Counted from the first letter of the stretch, positions 41,821 to 51,400 are shown. The stretch: DNA of 64,000 bases from Anaerolineales bacterium (GCA_023382595.1 JAHDWB010000002.1:248001-312000); one strand, 5' to 3'. Made by a program: numbers and translations. Notes: generated by a model not told the origin, from the letters alone.

Positions 41821-43179
41821 TTACATTGACTTGCTGGTTTCTTTTAGGGTATCGCTCAGGCGCTCCATGAATATATCCAATTGCTCTTTCGTCACGACCA
41901 AGGGCGGCTCGATGCGAACCGTCTGCGAACTGGTCAACGTGCCCGCCACGAGCACATGACGCTTGAACAATCCTGCGGCAACTTTATACCCGATCTCCGG
42001 GTCCTTGAAATGCATTCCGATCAACAATCCTTTGCCGGTCACGCGATCAAAAATTTGCGGGTATTGTACAACAAAATTTTGCAATTGCGGCATCAGGTAT
42101 TCGCCCTTTTCCGCGGCTTGTTCCCACAGTTTATCTCGCAATGTGACTTGAATGGCAGCAATTGCCGCCGAACACGCCAGCGCGCCGCCGCCGGTCGTCG
42201 TGGTATGCATGAAGGGATTCGGATACATCATCGGGTGGAAGATCTCTTCAGTCGTCGTCACGGATGAGATCGGCATCACGCCGCCGCCCAGCGATTTGGC
42301 AAGTGTAATGATGTCCGGGACAACGTTCCAATGATCGACGCCCCACAGCGTCCCCGTGCGCCCAAGCCCGGTCTGCACTTCGTCTGCGATCAACAACACG
42401 CCGTGCTTTTTTGTTGCGGCGCGGACGCGGGTCCAGAAATCATCCGGGGGGACGATCGCTCCCGCCTCGCCTTGAATTGGTTCGAACACCACCGCCGCGA
42501 CCCCGATCCCGACCTTGTCACAGATCTCCAACTGACGTTCCACCGCGTCCGCATCCCCGAACGGAACATGGTACACCGGTCCTCCATACATCATGCCCAT
42601 CGGGGCGCGGTAATCGGACTTACCCATCAGGGAAAGCGAACCCATCGTCTTGCCGTGGAATGCCTTGACCGCCACGATGAAAGCGGTCTTGCCTGTGTAC
42701 AGTTTTGCGATCTTCATCGCGGCTTCGTTGGCTTCCGTACCGCTGGCGCCGAACCAACTGTACTTCAAGTCGCCGGGCGTGATATCGGCGAGCAATTTTG
42801 CCAGCACACCGCGCAGCGGATCGAGCAGTTCCTGCGAGGGCATGGGAGAACGGTCAAGCTGGGCGCGGACGGTACCCACCACTTCGGGGTGACTCCAGCC
42901 CAGGTCCATCATGCCGTACCCGCCGAGGAAATCCAGATATTCGCGCCCGATCACATCCTTGAAGACCGCTCCGGAACCGCTCCATTCCACCGCCGCCCAG
43001 TCACCCGCCTCCGTCACGGACTTGCGGTATTCGAGCCAGTTACGGTTGTAGTGCTCGGCAAAATTGGATTTGGATTCATCGATGATCCACCTCCCCTCCT
43101 CCTCCGTGACGGATGCCTGATGGATGACATCGATCCACTTTTTTGAATATTCGATTGCATGGTTAAGATCGTTGGACAT
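41821..43179 (-). CDS. patA: Putrescine-type aminotransferase (PatA/YgjG-like)
   Basis: A 452-residue class III aminotransferase. It shares with E. coli PatA the segments SQELLDPLR, ITPGDLKYSWFGASGTEA, FHGKTMGSLS, DEVQTGLGRTG and the C-terminal EIGYKVAAGLF..VLVAGTL..RIEPPL. The PLP lysine is K295 (ITLAKSLGGG). PatA converts putrescine or cadaverine plus 2-oxoglutarate to the amino-aldehyde and glutamate. Being the first gene before potABCD supports a putrescine role. No NAD-dependent aminobutanal dehydrogenase follows; the AORs or the acylating dehydrogenase nearby may take over. Confidence 0.88.
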   Translation of the reverse strand: MSNDLNHAIEYSKKWIDVIHQASVTEEEGRWIIDESKSNFAEHYNRNWLEYRKSVTEAGDWAAVEWSGSGAVFKDVIGREYLDFLGGYGMMDLGWSHPEVVGTVRAQLDRSPMPSQELLDPLRGVLAKLLADITPGDLKYSWFGASGTEANEAAMKIAKLYTGKTAFIVAVKAFHGKTMGSLSLMGKSDYRAPMGMMYGGPVYHVPFGDADAVERQLEICDKVGIGVAAVVFEPIQGEAGAIVPPDDFWTRVRAATKKHGVLLIADEVQTGLGRTGTLWGVDHWNVVPDIITLAKSLGGGVMPISSVTTTEEIFHPMMYPNPFMHTTTTGGGALACSAAIAAIQVTLRDKLWEQAAEKGEYLMPQLQNFVVQYPQIFDRVTGKGLLIGMHFKDPEIGYKVAAGLFKRHVLVAGTLTSSQTVRIEPPLVVTKEQLDIFMERLSDTLKETSKSM

Positions 43180-43193
43180 AATCTCTCCTTATG

Positions 43194-43235
43194 AAAAAAT
43201 TACTGCAGGTCATATCCACAAGGGATACAACCTGC
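43194..43235 (-). terminator. Terminator between module C and the patA operon
   Basis: GCAGGTCATATCC (43205-43217) pairs with GGATACAACCTGC (43223-43235) with two G-T wobbles; the minus strand then runs AGTAATTTTTTC. It should end most transcripts from the symporter gene, or act as an attenuator in front of patA. Confidence 0.8.
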
Positions 43236-43249
43236 CCAAAAAAATGATG

Positions 43250-44887
43250 TTATTTATCCAATTCTTCAGGCCGCAGCTTGCGGAGCGCATCCCTGATGGG
43301 GACCAAGCCAAGATAATTTACAGGGTTGGTGTCCATTAACTTGCCATCCACATCCGTGATCGGTTTGGGCGCATCCTTCTTCTGGGTTGCCAGCGAGACG
43401 ACGACCATCATCACAATGGAGGTCAAAAAGGCAGGCAGGGAAGCAATGTAGGTCGCATCCCAAAACGCGCAATCCGTGTCGCCTTCGCAGACGAGCAGGG
43501 TTGGATCGCCGCCAATGCCGATGTTGTAGGCGATCACAATGCCGATCGCCCATGCCACAAAACCGCCAAGGAACGCCGCCACCGCGCCGTACTGATTGGC
43601 TTTCTTCCAATACATGCCAAAGGCGAACGGCGTAAATAAACCCACCAGCAGGATGGACCACGCCACCACGCCCAACTCGTAGATCACCGCCGCCGAGACC
43701 GCAATGACGATGCCGATGGTACCGTTGATGGCAACCATGATGCGCGTCCATTTGACTTCGCTGACAGAGTCGAGTTTCTTCCCGAATAACGGGAACAGGT
43801 TCTGGGTCACGACCGAGGCGCCCGCCAGCAGGGAACTATCCGCGGTGCTCATCAACGCCGAGGCAAGCGCCGCCATGAAGAGCGCCACCAGCACCGGCGG
43901 GACGTAGTTCAGCGCCGCCATCACCAGCACACCGTCAAAATTGACCACATTCGGGTCAAGTTTGTACATCATGATGCCGATCAACGGCGACATGACGCCA
44001 AAGACCAGATACAGCACGCCAGCCATGTACGTCCCCCAAACAGCGGTCGATTCATTGCGGGCGGACATCGAGCGCTGGAACAGGTCTTGGGTGGGCACCG
44101 ACCCGAGACCGATCGCCATCCACGCCGCCATCCAATAGATCCAGCCGGTCGCCTTGAAATACCCAAGGTAGCCCGCGCCGCCTTCGGTCATATCCGGCAG
44201 AAGGGTGAACGGTTTCGGGTTGTAGAGCGTTTCGCTAATGGAGGTCAAACCTTCCCAGCCGCCCACTTGATAGAGAAGGAAGGCAAAGATCAGGGTGACG
44301 CCGCCCGCCGTGAAGAACATCTGGATGAAATCGAGCATGGTATCCGCCAGCATACCGCCCAGCATGGTATAGCCCACTACCCAAACGGTCACCAGCGCCA
44401 TCCCGACCACGAGCGGCACATCCGGGAACAAGGCAACCACAATGGTGCCAGCCGCAACGATCTGCGCGCCCGTCCAGACAAAATACGTCAACAACTGGGC
44501 AAGCGAAGCCAGAATGGTCATTCCGTTTCCGTAGCGGCGCTCAAAGAAGTCCACCACCGTCAGGTAGCGGGCGCGGCGCATCAGGCGGGTGAACAAAAAT
44601 GCGGACAGGAAGAGACACGCCGCCGCCCCGAACGGATCGAACACCACTCCCTGGAAACCATATTGATATGCCGTCGAAGACGCCCCCAGCAATGTTTCGG
44701 CAGCGAACCAGGTCGCCATAACCGAAGCGCCGACCATATAGATCGGCAGCCTGCGTCCGGCGACAATATAATCCGCGGCATTTGAAACTTTTCGCGAAGC
44801 CCAAATGCCGACACCCATGCGAACGGCAAAAAAGCCGACGATGAATGTCAAGATCAACCAAACATGTGAATAGCCTTCCAGTTCCAT
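43250..44887 (-). CDS. Sodium:solute symporter (SSS family), module C
   Basis: A 545-residue inner-membrane protein, a paralogue of the symporter at 33723. Shared motifs: ADYIVAGRRLPIYM, TWFAAETLLGASS, SALMSTADSSLLAGAS. About 13 hydrophobic segments. It lies after the acylating aldehyde dehydrogenase gene and so probably imports the substrate of module C, an amino acid or amine by inference. AGGAG is about 12 bases before the ATG, a longer spacing than usual. Confidence 0.9.
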   Translation of the reverse strand: MELEGYSHVWLILTFIVGFFAVRMGVGIWASRKVSNAADYIVAGRRLPIYMVGASVMATWFAAETLLGASSTAYQYGFQGVVFDPFGAAACLFLSAFLFTRLMRRARYLTVVDFFERRYGNGMTILASLAQLLTYFVWTGAQIVAAGTIVVALFPDVPLVVGMALVTVWVVGYTMLGGMLADTMLDFIQMFFTAGGVTLIFAFLLYQVGGWEGLTSISETLYNPKPFTLLPDMTEGGAGYLGYFKATGWIYWMAAWMAIGLGSVPTQDLFQRSMSARNESTAVWGTYMAGVLYLVFGVMSPLIGIMMYKLDPNVVNFDGVLVMAALNYVPPVLVALFMAALASALMSTADSSLLAGASVVTQNLFPLFGKKLDSVSEVKWTRIMVAINGTIGIVIAVSAAVIYELGVVAWSILLVGLFTPFAFGMYWKKANQYGAVAAFLGGFVAWAIGIVIAYNIGIGGDPTLLVCEGDTDCAFWDATYIASLPAFLTSIVMMVVVSLATQKKDAPKPITDVDGKLMDTNPVNYLGLVPIRDALRKLRPEELDK

Positions 44888-44968
44888 TTCTTTGCATTGC
44901 TCCTTTTCCCGACCCAGCGGGTTTAGATTATGCGGACGCCCTCCCGAGGTATCCGCGCATACCCAGAA

Positions 44969-46435
44969 CTAGAATTTCCTGCTCCACTCTTTGGGCCAGC
45001 GTTCGACCACAACCTTCTTCTGCGTGAAGAATTCCACCGCATCGGTGCTTTGCCCGTGCATGTCGCCGAAGAAACTATCCTTCCAGCCGCTGAACGGGAA
45101 GAACGCCATCGGCGCCGCCACGCCAATATTGATGCCAATATTGCCCGCTTCCACCTCGTAACGGAACCTGCGCGCCGCATTGCCGCTGATGGTGAACAAA
45201 CTGGCTTGGTTGCCATACACACCGCTGTTGGCAAGTTGGATGGCATCGTCGATGGTGTTGACGTGCATGAGACTGAGCACGGGACCAAAAATCTCCGTCT
45301 TCCAGATCTCGCTTCCCGGCTGGACGTCGGACAGGATCGTCGGGCGGACAAAGTATCCACCCTCATAGTTTTTGACCTTCGTCCCGCGTCCATCCACGGG
45401 GATGCCTGCTCCCTCCTTTGCCCCGAGCCCGATCAACCCCTCCACGCGCTGCATCGAAGCCGTATTGATGACCGGTCCCATCTGCACGCCCGAGTCCATG
45501 CCGTAACCGACGGTGCGCGAAGCGGCGGCGTCACAGATCAATTCGGTGAATTCGTTCTTGGCTTCGCCCACGGTCACAGCCAAAGAAACCGCCAGACAGC
45601 GCTGCCCGGCGCACCCGAAGGCTGAATCGGCGATGATCTTCGTCGCCATTTCCATATCGGCATCGGGCAGAATGATGACGGGATTCTTCGCTCCGCCCTG
45701 CGCCTGCACGCGTTTGCCATGCTGCGCCGCAGTCGCGTAAATGTATTTCGCCACGTTGCTCGAACCGACGAAGGTGATGGCGCGGATGGCGGGATGCTCA
45801 AGAATGCCATCCACCGCTTCCTTCGCGCCGTTGACCATGTTGACCACGCCCTTGGGGAAACCAACCTGCTCGATGAGTTTGAAAATGTATTGCATCGTCA
45901 TCGGCACTTTTTCGGAAGGCTTGATGACGTAGGTGTTGCCCGCCGCCAGCGCGTAGGGCAGATACCAGAAGGGAATCATGCCCGGGAAGTTGAACGGCGC
46001 GATGGTGGCACACACACCCACAGGCTGGCGGATCATGATCTCATCGATGCCGGGGGCGATGTCTTCTACAAATTCACCCTTGCCCATGTGCGGCATCCCG
46101 CAAGCGACTTCGATATTTTCATAAGCGCGTACCATTTCGGCTTTAGCTTCTTCGAACGTTTTGCCGCATTCGTTCGTGATGAGTTTGGCAATTTCATCGC
46201 CGTGCTCGCGCATGATGTTGCGGAGTTTGAACAGATACTGCACACGGTCATTGACGGGCGTTCTGCGCCATGAGACGAACGCTTCGCCCGCCGCTTTTGC
46301 TGCCGCATCCACATCCGCCTTGGTACTGAGCGGCGTCTTCGCGATCACCTGCCCCGTGGCGGGATTAATGACGTCGAAATATTCTGTGACGTTTGGTTTT
46401 ACCCATTCGCCGTTGATGTAATTTAGGATTTCCAT
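44969..46435 (-). CDS. mmsA: CoA-acylating methylmalonate/malonate-semialdehyde dehydrogenase
   Basis: A 488-residue aldehyde dehydrogenase of the MMSDH type. Catalytic Cys280 lies in GCAGQRC, and the usual catalytic glutamate motif ELGGK is replaced by QAQGGAKNP, as in CoA-acylating members. The C-terminal [20 protein letters not shown] is the family hallmark. It oxidises (methyl)malonate semialdehyde with NAD+ and CoA, releasing CO2 and giving acetyl- or propionyl-CoA. ATG 46435 with TTGGAG upstream. Next to an omega-aminotransferase gene, it fits beta-alanine or 3-aminoisobutyrate breakdown. Confidence 0.92.
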   Translation of the reverse strand: MEILNYINGEWVKPNVTEYFDVINPATGQVIAKTPLSTKADVDAAAKAAGEAFVSWRRTPVNDRVQYLFKLRNIMREHGDEIAKLITNECGKTFEEAKAEMVRAYENIEVACGMPHMGKGEFVEDIAPGIDEIMIRQPVGVCATIAPFNFPGMIPFWYLPYALAAGNTYVIKPSEKVPMTMQYIFKLIEQVGFPKGVVNMVNGAKEAVDGILEHPAIRAITFVGSSNVAKYIYATAAQHGKRVQAQGGAKNPVIILPDADMEMATKIIADSAFGCAGQRCLAVSLAVTVGEAKNEFTELICDAAASRTVGYGMDSGVQMGPVINTASMQRVEGLIGLGAKEGAGIPVDGRGTKVKNYEGGYFVRPTILSDVQPGSEIWKTEIFGPVLSLMHVNTIDDAIQLANSGVYGNQASLFTISGNAARRFRYEVEAGNIGINIGVAAPMAFFPFSGWKDSFFGDMHGQSTDAVEFFTQKKVVVERWPKEWSRKF

Positions 46436-46452
46436 GGTTGCTCCAAAAAACA

Positions 46453-46505
46453 ATATTCGAGAATTTGATATTCGAATATGATTCCCGAATATCGAGTATC
46501 GAATT
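46453..46505. repeat. AT-rich intergenic palindrome cluster (ATATTCGA / TCGAATAT)
   Basis: ATATTCGA (46453-46460) and TCGAATAT (46472-46479) form an 8-bp stem; a second set of related words (CGAATATCGAG, TATCGAATTA) follows. It fills the 68-base spacer between two genes of module C. See the intergenic repeat finding. Confidence 0.6.
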
Positions 46506-47811
46506 ACGAGGTTTGCGTATCCATCAATTCCGCCAGCCCTTCGTCAATCAGATTTAAGCCCTCGTCCAATTGCTCTTCTGTGATCACCAGCGGTGGGACG
46601 ACGAACAAAATATTCTTGAAATTAAAAACGTACACGCCGTTGGAAATGAGGAAGTTCTTGAGCGCGGTGATATCGAGCGGTTCTTTGGTTTCGCGGTTCT
46701 TCACCAACTCCAGCGCGGAGAACATGCCGATATAGCGCACATCCCCCACTGACGGGTGTTTGGCTTTCAGTTCTTCCAGCCGTTGACCAAGATACTTCCC
46801 CACCTTGCGGGCGTTCTCGAAGATCTTGTCTTCTTCATAAGCTTCGATGGTGGCGAGTGCAGTGGCGCAAGCCAGAGCGTGCCCGTTGTACGTCAGCCCG
46901 GCGACGAGGATATGGTCATCGAAATGTTTGGCAATATGTTCACGCACGATGACCGCGCCAAGCGGAACATATCCCGCTGTAATACCTTTGGCAGTGGTGA
47001 TGATGTCGGGTGTGACCTTCCAGTTATCCACAGCAAACCACTCGCCGGTGCGCCCCCAACCGCTCATCACTTCGTCGGAGATGAGCAGGATGCCGTACTT
47101 ATCACAAATCTCCCTCATGCGGGACCAATATTCATCGGGCGGGATGATGAGTCCGTTCGTGCCCGTCACGCCTTCGAGGATGATTGCCGCGATCTGGTCG
47201 GGACCTTCGTGCTGGATGACTTCTTCCACGTGGCTGATGCACTCGCGGTGGCAGGTCTCCTTCGTCCAGCCGAACGGACAGCGATAGCAATACGGGTCGA
47301 GGAAGTGGACTACGCCCGAAATGGCAGGCTCGGCGGCGAGACGGCGATAATCGCCGGTCAGCGCAATCGCGCCGTGCGTCGCCCCGTGATAAGAACGATA
47401 ACGCGCCAAAATCTTGTGCCTGCCCGTGTATTGACGGGCGATCTTGATGGCATTCTCGTTCGCTTCCGCACCGCCAAGGGTGAAGAAGGTCTTCTTCAAG
47501 TCGCCGGGAGTGATCTCCGCCAGTTTTTTGCCGAGCAGACCGCGCGGCTCGGTGGCAGCGCCCGGGCTGGCAAAGGTCAATACGGCGGCTTGGTCCTGGA
47601 TGGCTTTCACCACTTTGGGATGCTGGTGTCCGACGTTGGTGTTCACTAATTGGGATGCAAAATCGAGATAGCGTTTTCCGTCGGCGCTGTAGAAATACAC
47701 GCCTTCCGCATGGGTGACAGGGATGGGGTTGACCGCTCCCTGCGCGCTCCATGAGAAAAAGGTGTATTCCTTGTTCAGGTCAACGATTTCCTGGGCAGAT
47801 AGTTTAGTCAT
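46504..47811 (-). CDS. Class III omega-aminotransferase (beta-alanine/taurine:pyruvate type) with four-cysteine insert
   Basis: A 435-residue PLP enzyme. PLP site [24 protein letters not shown], and Schiff-base Lys275 ([10 protein letters not shown]). [16 protein letters not shown] and the [11 protein letters not shown] variant point to the beta-alanine- or taurine-pyruvate aminotransferase group. A surface segment at 174-191 carries four cysteines (YCYRC, then C187 and C191), which may bind a metal. It probably supplies the semialdehyde to the acylating dehydrogenase downstream. GGAG is upstream of the ATG. Confidence 0.86.
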   Translation of the reverse strand: MTKLSAQEIVDLNKEYTFFSWSAQGAVNPIPVTHAEGVYFYSADGKRYLDFASQLVNTNVGHQHPKVVKAIQDQAAVLTFASPGAATEPRGLLGKKLAEITPGDLKKTFFTLGGAEANENAIKIARQYTGRHKILARYRSYHGATHGAIALTGDYRRLAAEPAISGVVHFLDPYCYRCPFGWTKETCHRECISHVEEVIQHEGPDQIAAIILEGVTGTNGLIIPPDEYWSRMREICDKYGILLISDEVMSGWGRTGEWFAVDNWKVTPDIITTAKGITAGYVPLGAVIVREHIAKHFDDHILVAGLTYNGHALACATALATIEAYEEDKIFENARKVGKYLGQRLEELKAKHPSVGDVRYIGMFSALELVKNRETKEPLDITALKNFLISNGVYVFNFKNILFVVPPLVITEEQLDEGLNLIDEGLAELMDTQTS

Positions 47812-47820
47812 GTCGTCTCC

Positions 47821-47889
47821 GTAACGTTCGCACGTTAGAACGTTGACAGGTTTGAACGTTCTAACTTTCCAACATTCAAACCTGCCAAC
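47821..47889. repeat. Intergenic nested inverted repeats (GTTAGAACGTT family)
   Basis: GTTAGAACGTT (47834-47844) and AACGTTCTAAC (47855-47865) are perfect arms around a 10-base loop. A second, overlapping pairing joins AGGTTTGAACGTT (47848-47860) with AACATTCAAACCT (47871-47883). The two foldings exclude each other. No T-run suitable for termination follows. Confidence 0.7.
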
Positions 47890-47893
47890 GGAT

Positions 47894-49192
47894 TTACTGC
47901 TTCACTTCCTTCACGATCTCGGCATAGACGTTCAAGGTCTCATCGATGTCGGCATCGGAGTGTTCGTAGCACATGAACCACGGTTCACGCGCATCGTGGT
48001 CGGGCATGACGCCGCGCGCGATGGCTTTATCGGCGAGTGCCAGATAGAGTTCGTGATCGCTCTGCGCCCAGTCACGCTGACAGGTGACAGACTCAGTGTT
48101 CAACGAGAACGAGAACATGGCAGGATAGCCTGTGAACACCGCAGGGATGTTGTTCTCTTCAAAGATTTCCTTCAAACCATCCATCAGGCGCTGTCCGCGC
48201 CGTTCGATGGTCTTGAGAATGGGCTTGGTCTTGAGCAGGTTCAAGGTCGCATACGCGCCTGCCACACCAGGTTTGTTATTAGTGTAGGTTCCACCTTGCG
48301 CCACGCCATGTCCAATAATGGACATGATCTCTTTCTTTCCGCCGAAGGCGGCTATCGGGTAGCCGTTGCCGAGGGCTTTGGCATACGTCACGAGGTCCGG
48401 GGTGAGGCGGTAGTATTCCTGTGCGCCGCCGTTCGCAATGCGGAAGCCGGTCTTCACTTCATCCAAAATGAAGACACAGCCGTATTCTTCGGTCTTTTTG
48501 CGGATCAGTTCAAGGAAGCCGTCCTGCGGATTGATGGCGGCGCAATTGCCCTGACACGGCTCGGTAATGACCGCCGCGATCTGCTCGCCGTAGGAGCGCA
48601 TGACACGCTCGAAGCCTTCAAAATCGTTGAACGGCAGAGTGATGATGAATTCGCGCATCGACTTTGGAATGCCTGATGAGGCGGGCACAGGGATCGGACT
48701 ACGGCGGTTGCCGTACGCGTCCACCGGTGCATAGGTGGACCACAAAGTGTGGTCGTGAAAGCCGTGATAATTGCCCTCGAACTTCAGGATGAGCTCGCGC
48801 CCGGTGAAGGCGCGCGCCACACGGATGGCATGCATGGTGGCTTCGGTGCCGGAACAGGCAAGGCGTACCATGTCGATGGCGGGGGACATCTCCACAATCA
48901 TCTCCGCCACTTCCACTTCGAGTTCGCCTGTCATGGCGAACAGAATTCCCTTTTGTATTTCTTCAATGACCTTTTGATCCACTTCGTCATACGCATGCCC
49001 CAAAATGATGGGACCGAATGCCATGCGATAGTCAATATATTTCTTTCCATCCACATCCCACAAATGGGAACCTTTTGCCTTCTCCACGTAGGGCGTGATG
49101 CCATCCCCCCAAAAACGAAAATTGGAATTAACCCCCAACGGCGCCACCTTCTGCGCGCGCTGCTGCAACGACTGCGTCTTCGAGCCAAACAT
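47894..49192 (-). CDS. Class III aminotransferase, glutamate-1-semialdehyde-aminomutase-like
   Basis: A 432-residue PLP enzyme of the HemL-like branch: LACSGTEATMHAIRVARA, FILDEVKTGFR, and Schiff-base Lys272 (TYAKALGNGYP). The N-terminus GVNSNFRFWGDGITPYVEKAKGSHLWDVDG is like GSAM paralogues. True HemL is involved in haem synthesis, but this gene sits in a catabolic cluster behind an Lrp regulator and without other hem genes, so a catabolic aminotransferase or aminomutase is more likely. AAAGGAG lies before the ATG. Confidence 0.85.
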   Translation of the reverse strand: MFGSKTQSLQQRAQKVAPLGVNSNFRFWGDGITPYVEKAKGSHLWDVDGKKYIDYRMAFGPIILGHAYDEVDQKVIEEIQKGILFAMTGELEVEVAEMIVEMSPAIDMVRLACSGTEATMHAIRVARAFTGRELILKFEGNYHGFHDHTLWSTYAPVDAYGNRRSPIPVPASSGIPKSMREFIITLPFNDFEGFERVMRSYGEQIAAVITEPCQGNCAAINPQDGFLELIRKKTEEYGCVFILDEVKTGFRIANGGAQEYYRLTPDLVTYAKALGNGYPIAAFGGKKEIMSIIGHGVAQGGTYTNNKPGVAGAYATLNLLKTKPILKTIERRGQRLMDGLKEIFEENNIPAVFTGYPAMFSFSLNTESVTCQRDWAQSDHELYLALADKAIARGVMPDHDAREPWFMCYEHSDADIDETLNVYAEIVKEVKQ

Positions 49193-49211
49193 GATTTTTC
49201 TCCTTTATGAA

Positions 49212-49706
49212 TTATGCGTTTTCGTTATCGGTTGTTTCCTTCGCAATTCTTTCAGGAATCCTCCACTGATATACATCCTTTAAAACGATCGGCACGATGG
49301 AGGTCGTGGTCTTGCGGACCCCCGGCACCTTGCGTATCACCTCCGTTACGAAATAATAGACCTCAGATGTGTCCTTCGAAACCACCTGGATGCTGATGTC
49401 GTTCTGACCGATGCCGCACGCCACATAGGTGACGTTCTCGAACGACGCCATCTTCTTGGCGACATCCAGGATCATATCCGATTCGACCTCCAGCCAGACA
49501 TCCGCCTTGATGGTGTACCCCAGCGACTCGGGGTTGACCACCGCGCTGATCTGGATGACCCCTTCGTCGATCATGCGGTCGATGCGGTAACGGATGGCGC
49601 GCTCGGAGATATCTCCCAGGCGGCGCGAAATCTCCGAAGCGGACATACGCCCATCTTCGAGGAGTAAATTGACAATTTTTATATCTATTTTGTCGAATTC
49701 ATACAT
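49212..49706 (-). CDS. Lrp/AsnC-family transcriptional regulator (module C)
   Basis: A 164-residue regulator starting MYEFDKIDIKIVNLLLED. Winged helix at about 1-55 (SASEISRRLGDISERAIRYRIDRM), RAM domain after it (DMILDVAKKMASFENVTYVACGIGQNDISIQVV). First gene of module C, so it is likely to control the aminotransferases, the acylating dehydrogenase and the symporter. ATG 49706 is 40 bases downstream of a good promoter; the frame upstream of it overlaps that promoter and is not coding. It diverges from the alpha-galactosidase gene. Confidence 0.92.
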   Translation of the reverse strand: MYEFDKIDIKIVNLLLEDGRMSASEISRRLGDISERAIRYRIDRMIDEGVIQISAVVNPESLGYTIKADVWLEVESDMILDVAKKMASFENVTYVACGIGQNDISIQVVSKDTSEVYYFVTEVIRKVPGVRKTTTSIVPIVLKDVYQWRIPERIAKETTDNENA

Positions 49707-49742
49707 GTTTCCACCATTCCGCTTCCGAAAATTACATGCGGT

Positions 49743-49771
49743 ACTATACACCCATCCATTTGTACGGTCAA
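49743..49771 (-). promoter_or_regulatory. Promoter of module C
   Basis: Minus strand TTGACC (49771-49766), 17-base spacer, TATAGT (49748-49743). It faces away from the alpha-galactosidase promoter, the -35 boxes being 13 bases apart, so an Lrp regulator bound here could affect both. Confidence 0.7.
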
Positions 49772-49783
49772 GATGGAATTTTT

Positions 49784-49811
49784 TTGACATTCCGTCATTT
49801 TCTTGTACAAT
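49784..49811 (+). promoter_or_regulatory. Promoter of the alpha-galactosidase gene
   Basis: TTGACA (49784-49789), 16-base spacer, TACAAT (49806-49811). The -10 box is within an 8-base palindrome TTGTACAA (49804-49811, the first base of the -10 included). Confidence 0.7.
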
Positions 49812-49840
49812 AACCCATCACAATTCCAGGAATACACTGC

Positions 49841-51400
49841 ATGAAAACCATCCCATTTGCAGAAATCAACAAACCGAAGATCGTCAAAGCAAAAGAATTG
49901 AAGATCGAACTACCGTCCAAGCCGGTCCGTTTTTACCGGCACGGCTGGCAGTCGTGGTCATTGAGCGCATGGACGGATATATCTATCCTGCCCACCCAAA
50001 AACCGACCATCTATCACCCACTGCAACTCGATGCCGTGTATGCGGATGAAACGAATCCGCATGGCTCATGGGTTGGCGCGGTCGAGTTCGCGGACGGGAA
50101 CATCCTTCTGCTGGGAGCGCTTGCCACAGACGCGCATGTGTTACTCGCGGGGAATCAACTCGAAGGTCGGAGTGAGGCGGGTGAGATCGAGTGGTTCGTC
50201 GCGCACGGGGCGGAGAGTCAAGTCTTCGAGGGTTACGCGGACGAGTTGGGCATCCGTTTTGGCAGAGCAGACAAAAACCATGCGCCGCGCGTGTGGTGTT
50301 CGTGGTACAGCCTGTACACCGCGATCGACGAAAAACTTTTACACGAAACCTTTGACAGACTCGGCAACCTGCCCTTTGAAGTTTTGCAGGTGGACGACGG
50401 CTGGCAAAAGAGTATCGGCGATTGGGAAGTTAACGAAAAGTTTCCGTCGGGCATGGCGGCGCTGGCGGAAAGAATCAAGTCAACGGGAAGAAGGGCGGGA
50501 CTGTGGCTCGCGCCGTTGATCGCCGCAAAATCGTCACGATTGTTCCGCGAACATCAGGAATGGTTTTTACGGGATGAAAAAGGACGACTCGTTTCGGCGG
50601 GATTCAATTGGGGACAGCCGCTCTACGCGCTCGACACCACGCATCCCGACGTCCGCTCGTGGTTGGTTGCGCTGATGGAGCAGGTGCGCCGCTGGGGCTT
50701 TGACTATTACAAACTGGACTTTTTATATGCGGGCGCGCTGCAAGGCAAACGGCACGTTGACATGCCGCGTGAAGTCGCGTACCGCGAATGCCTGAAATAC
50801 ATGCGTGAAGCGATGGGTGAAGGCGCGTTCTTTTTGACCTGCGGCACGCCGATCCTGCCCGCGCTTGGCATGTGCGACGCCATCCGCATCGGACCGGACG
50901 TTTCGCACGAGTGGGAGAACTACCGCAATGAGACCATCCTGCAAAACTTCACCACCCCCGGCACGAAGAACGCCATCCGCACGGTGGTTCACCGCTTATG
51001 GCTGAAAGACCTCGTCCACATTGACCCTGACGTGGCATATTTTGAGTCGAAGGAAAACCTTCTCGAAGAAGAGCACAAGACCCAACTGCAAGACCTGGCG
51101 TTGATCTGCGATTTCAAAGCCACCTCCGACCTGCCGCAGTGGATGACCGCCAAAGAACGCGAACAGATCCGCACGTTTTTGCTTGCGCAGCCAAAAGTGA
51201 CCCAACTCAGCCGCTACGTCTATCAACTCGATGAGCGCACAGTGGATTTCTCCTCCGCCGTGGAATTGCCGAATCCGCCGCAAGGATTTGCCGCATTATG
51301 GGCGGAATTCCTTGGTTGGCTGGGCAATTGGCAATTCGTTCTGCGGATATTGAAAATGCTGGATGACAACGCGCTGAGAAAAAGAATTGCGAGAATATGA
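49841..51400 (+). CDS. Alpha-galactosidase, GH36-type (melibiase)
   Basis: A 519-residue cytoplasmic glycoside hydrolase (no signal peptide). A short N-terminal beta domain with WQSWSLS leads to the catalytic barrel: VWCSWYSLYT, VLQVDDGWQ, and YYKLDFLYAG with nucleophile Asp293; RIGPDVSHEW holds the acid/base Asp353. It should remove terminal alpha-galactose from oligosaccharides. It is shorter than most GH36 enzymes (about 700), with a reduced N-terminal domain. Its stop overlaps the next gene (ATGA), indicating a two-gene operon. Confidence 0.88.
   Translation: MKTIPFAEINKPKIVKAKELKIELPSKPVRFYRHGWQSWSLSAWTDISILPTQKPTIYHPLQLDAVYADETNPHGSWVGAVEFADGNILLLGALATDAHVLLAGNQLEGRSEAGEIEWFVAHGAESQVFEGYADELGIRFGRADKNHAPRVWCSWYSLYTAIDEKLLHETFDRLGNLPFEVLQVDDGWQKSIGDWEVNEKFPSGMAALAERIKSTGRRAGLWLAPLIAAKSSRLFREHQEWFLRDEKGRLVSAGFNWGQPLYALDTTHPDVRSWLVALMEQVRRWGFDYYKLDFLYAGALQGKRHVDMPREVAYRECLKYMREAMGEGAFFLTCGTPILPALGMCDAIRIGPDVSHEWENYRNETILQNFTTPGTKNAIRTVVHRLWLKDLVHIDPDVAYFESKENLLEEEHKTQLQDLALICDFKATSDLPQWMTAKEREQIRTFLLAQPKVTQLSRYVYQLDERTVDFSSAVELPNPPQGFAALWAEFLGWLGNWQFVLRILKMLDDNALRKRIARI

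Noticed and set aside
44930..44960. Palindrome near the acylating dehydrogenase stop as a terminator
   Set aside because: The arms are short and interrupted and no T-run follows on either strand.
28258..49706. tRNA-Thr beside the catabolic island as an integration site
   Set aside because: No integrase gene and no second copy of the tRNA 3' end at the far side of the island were seen. The terminator between them looks ordinary.
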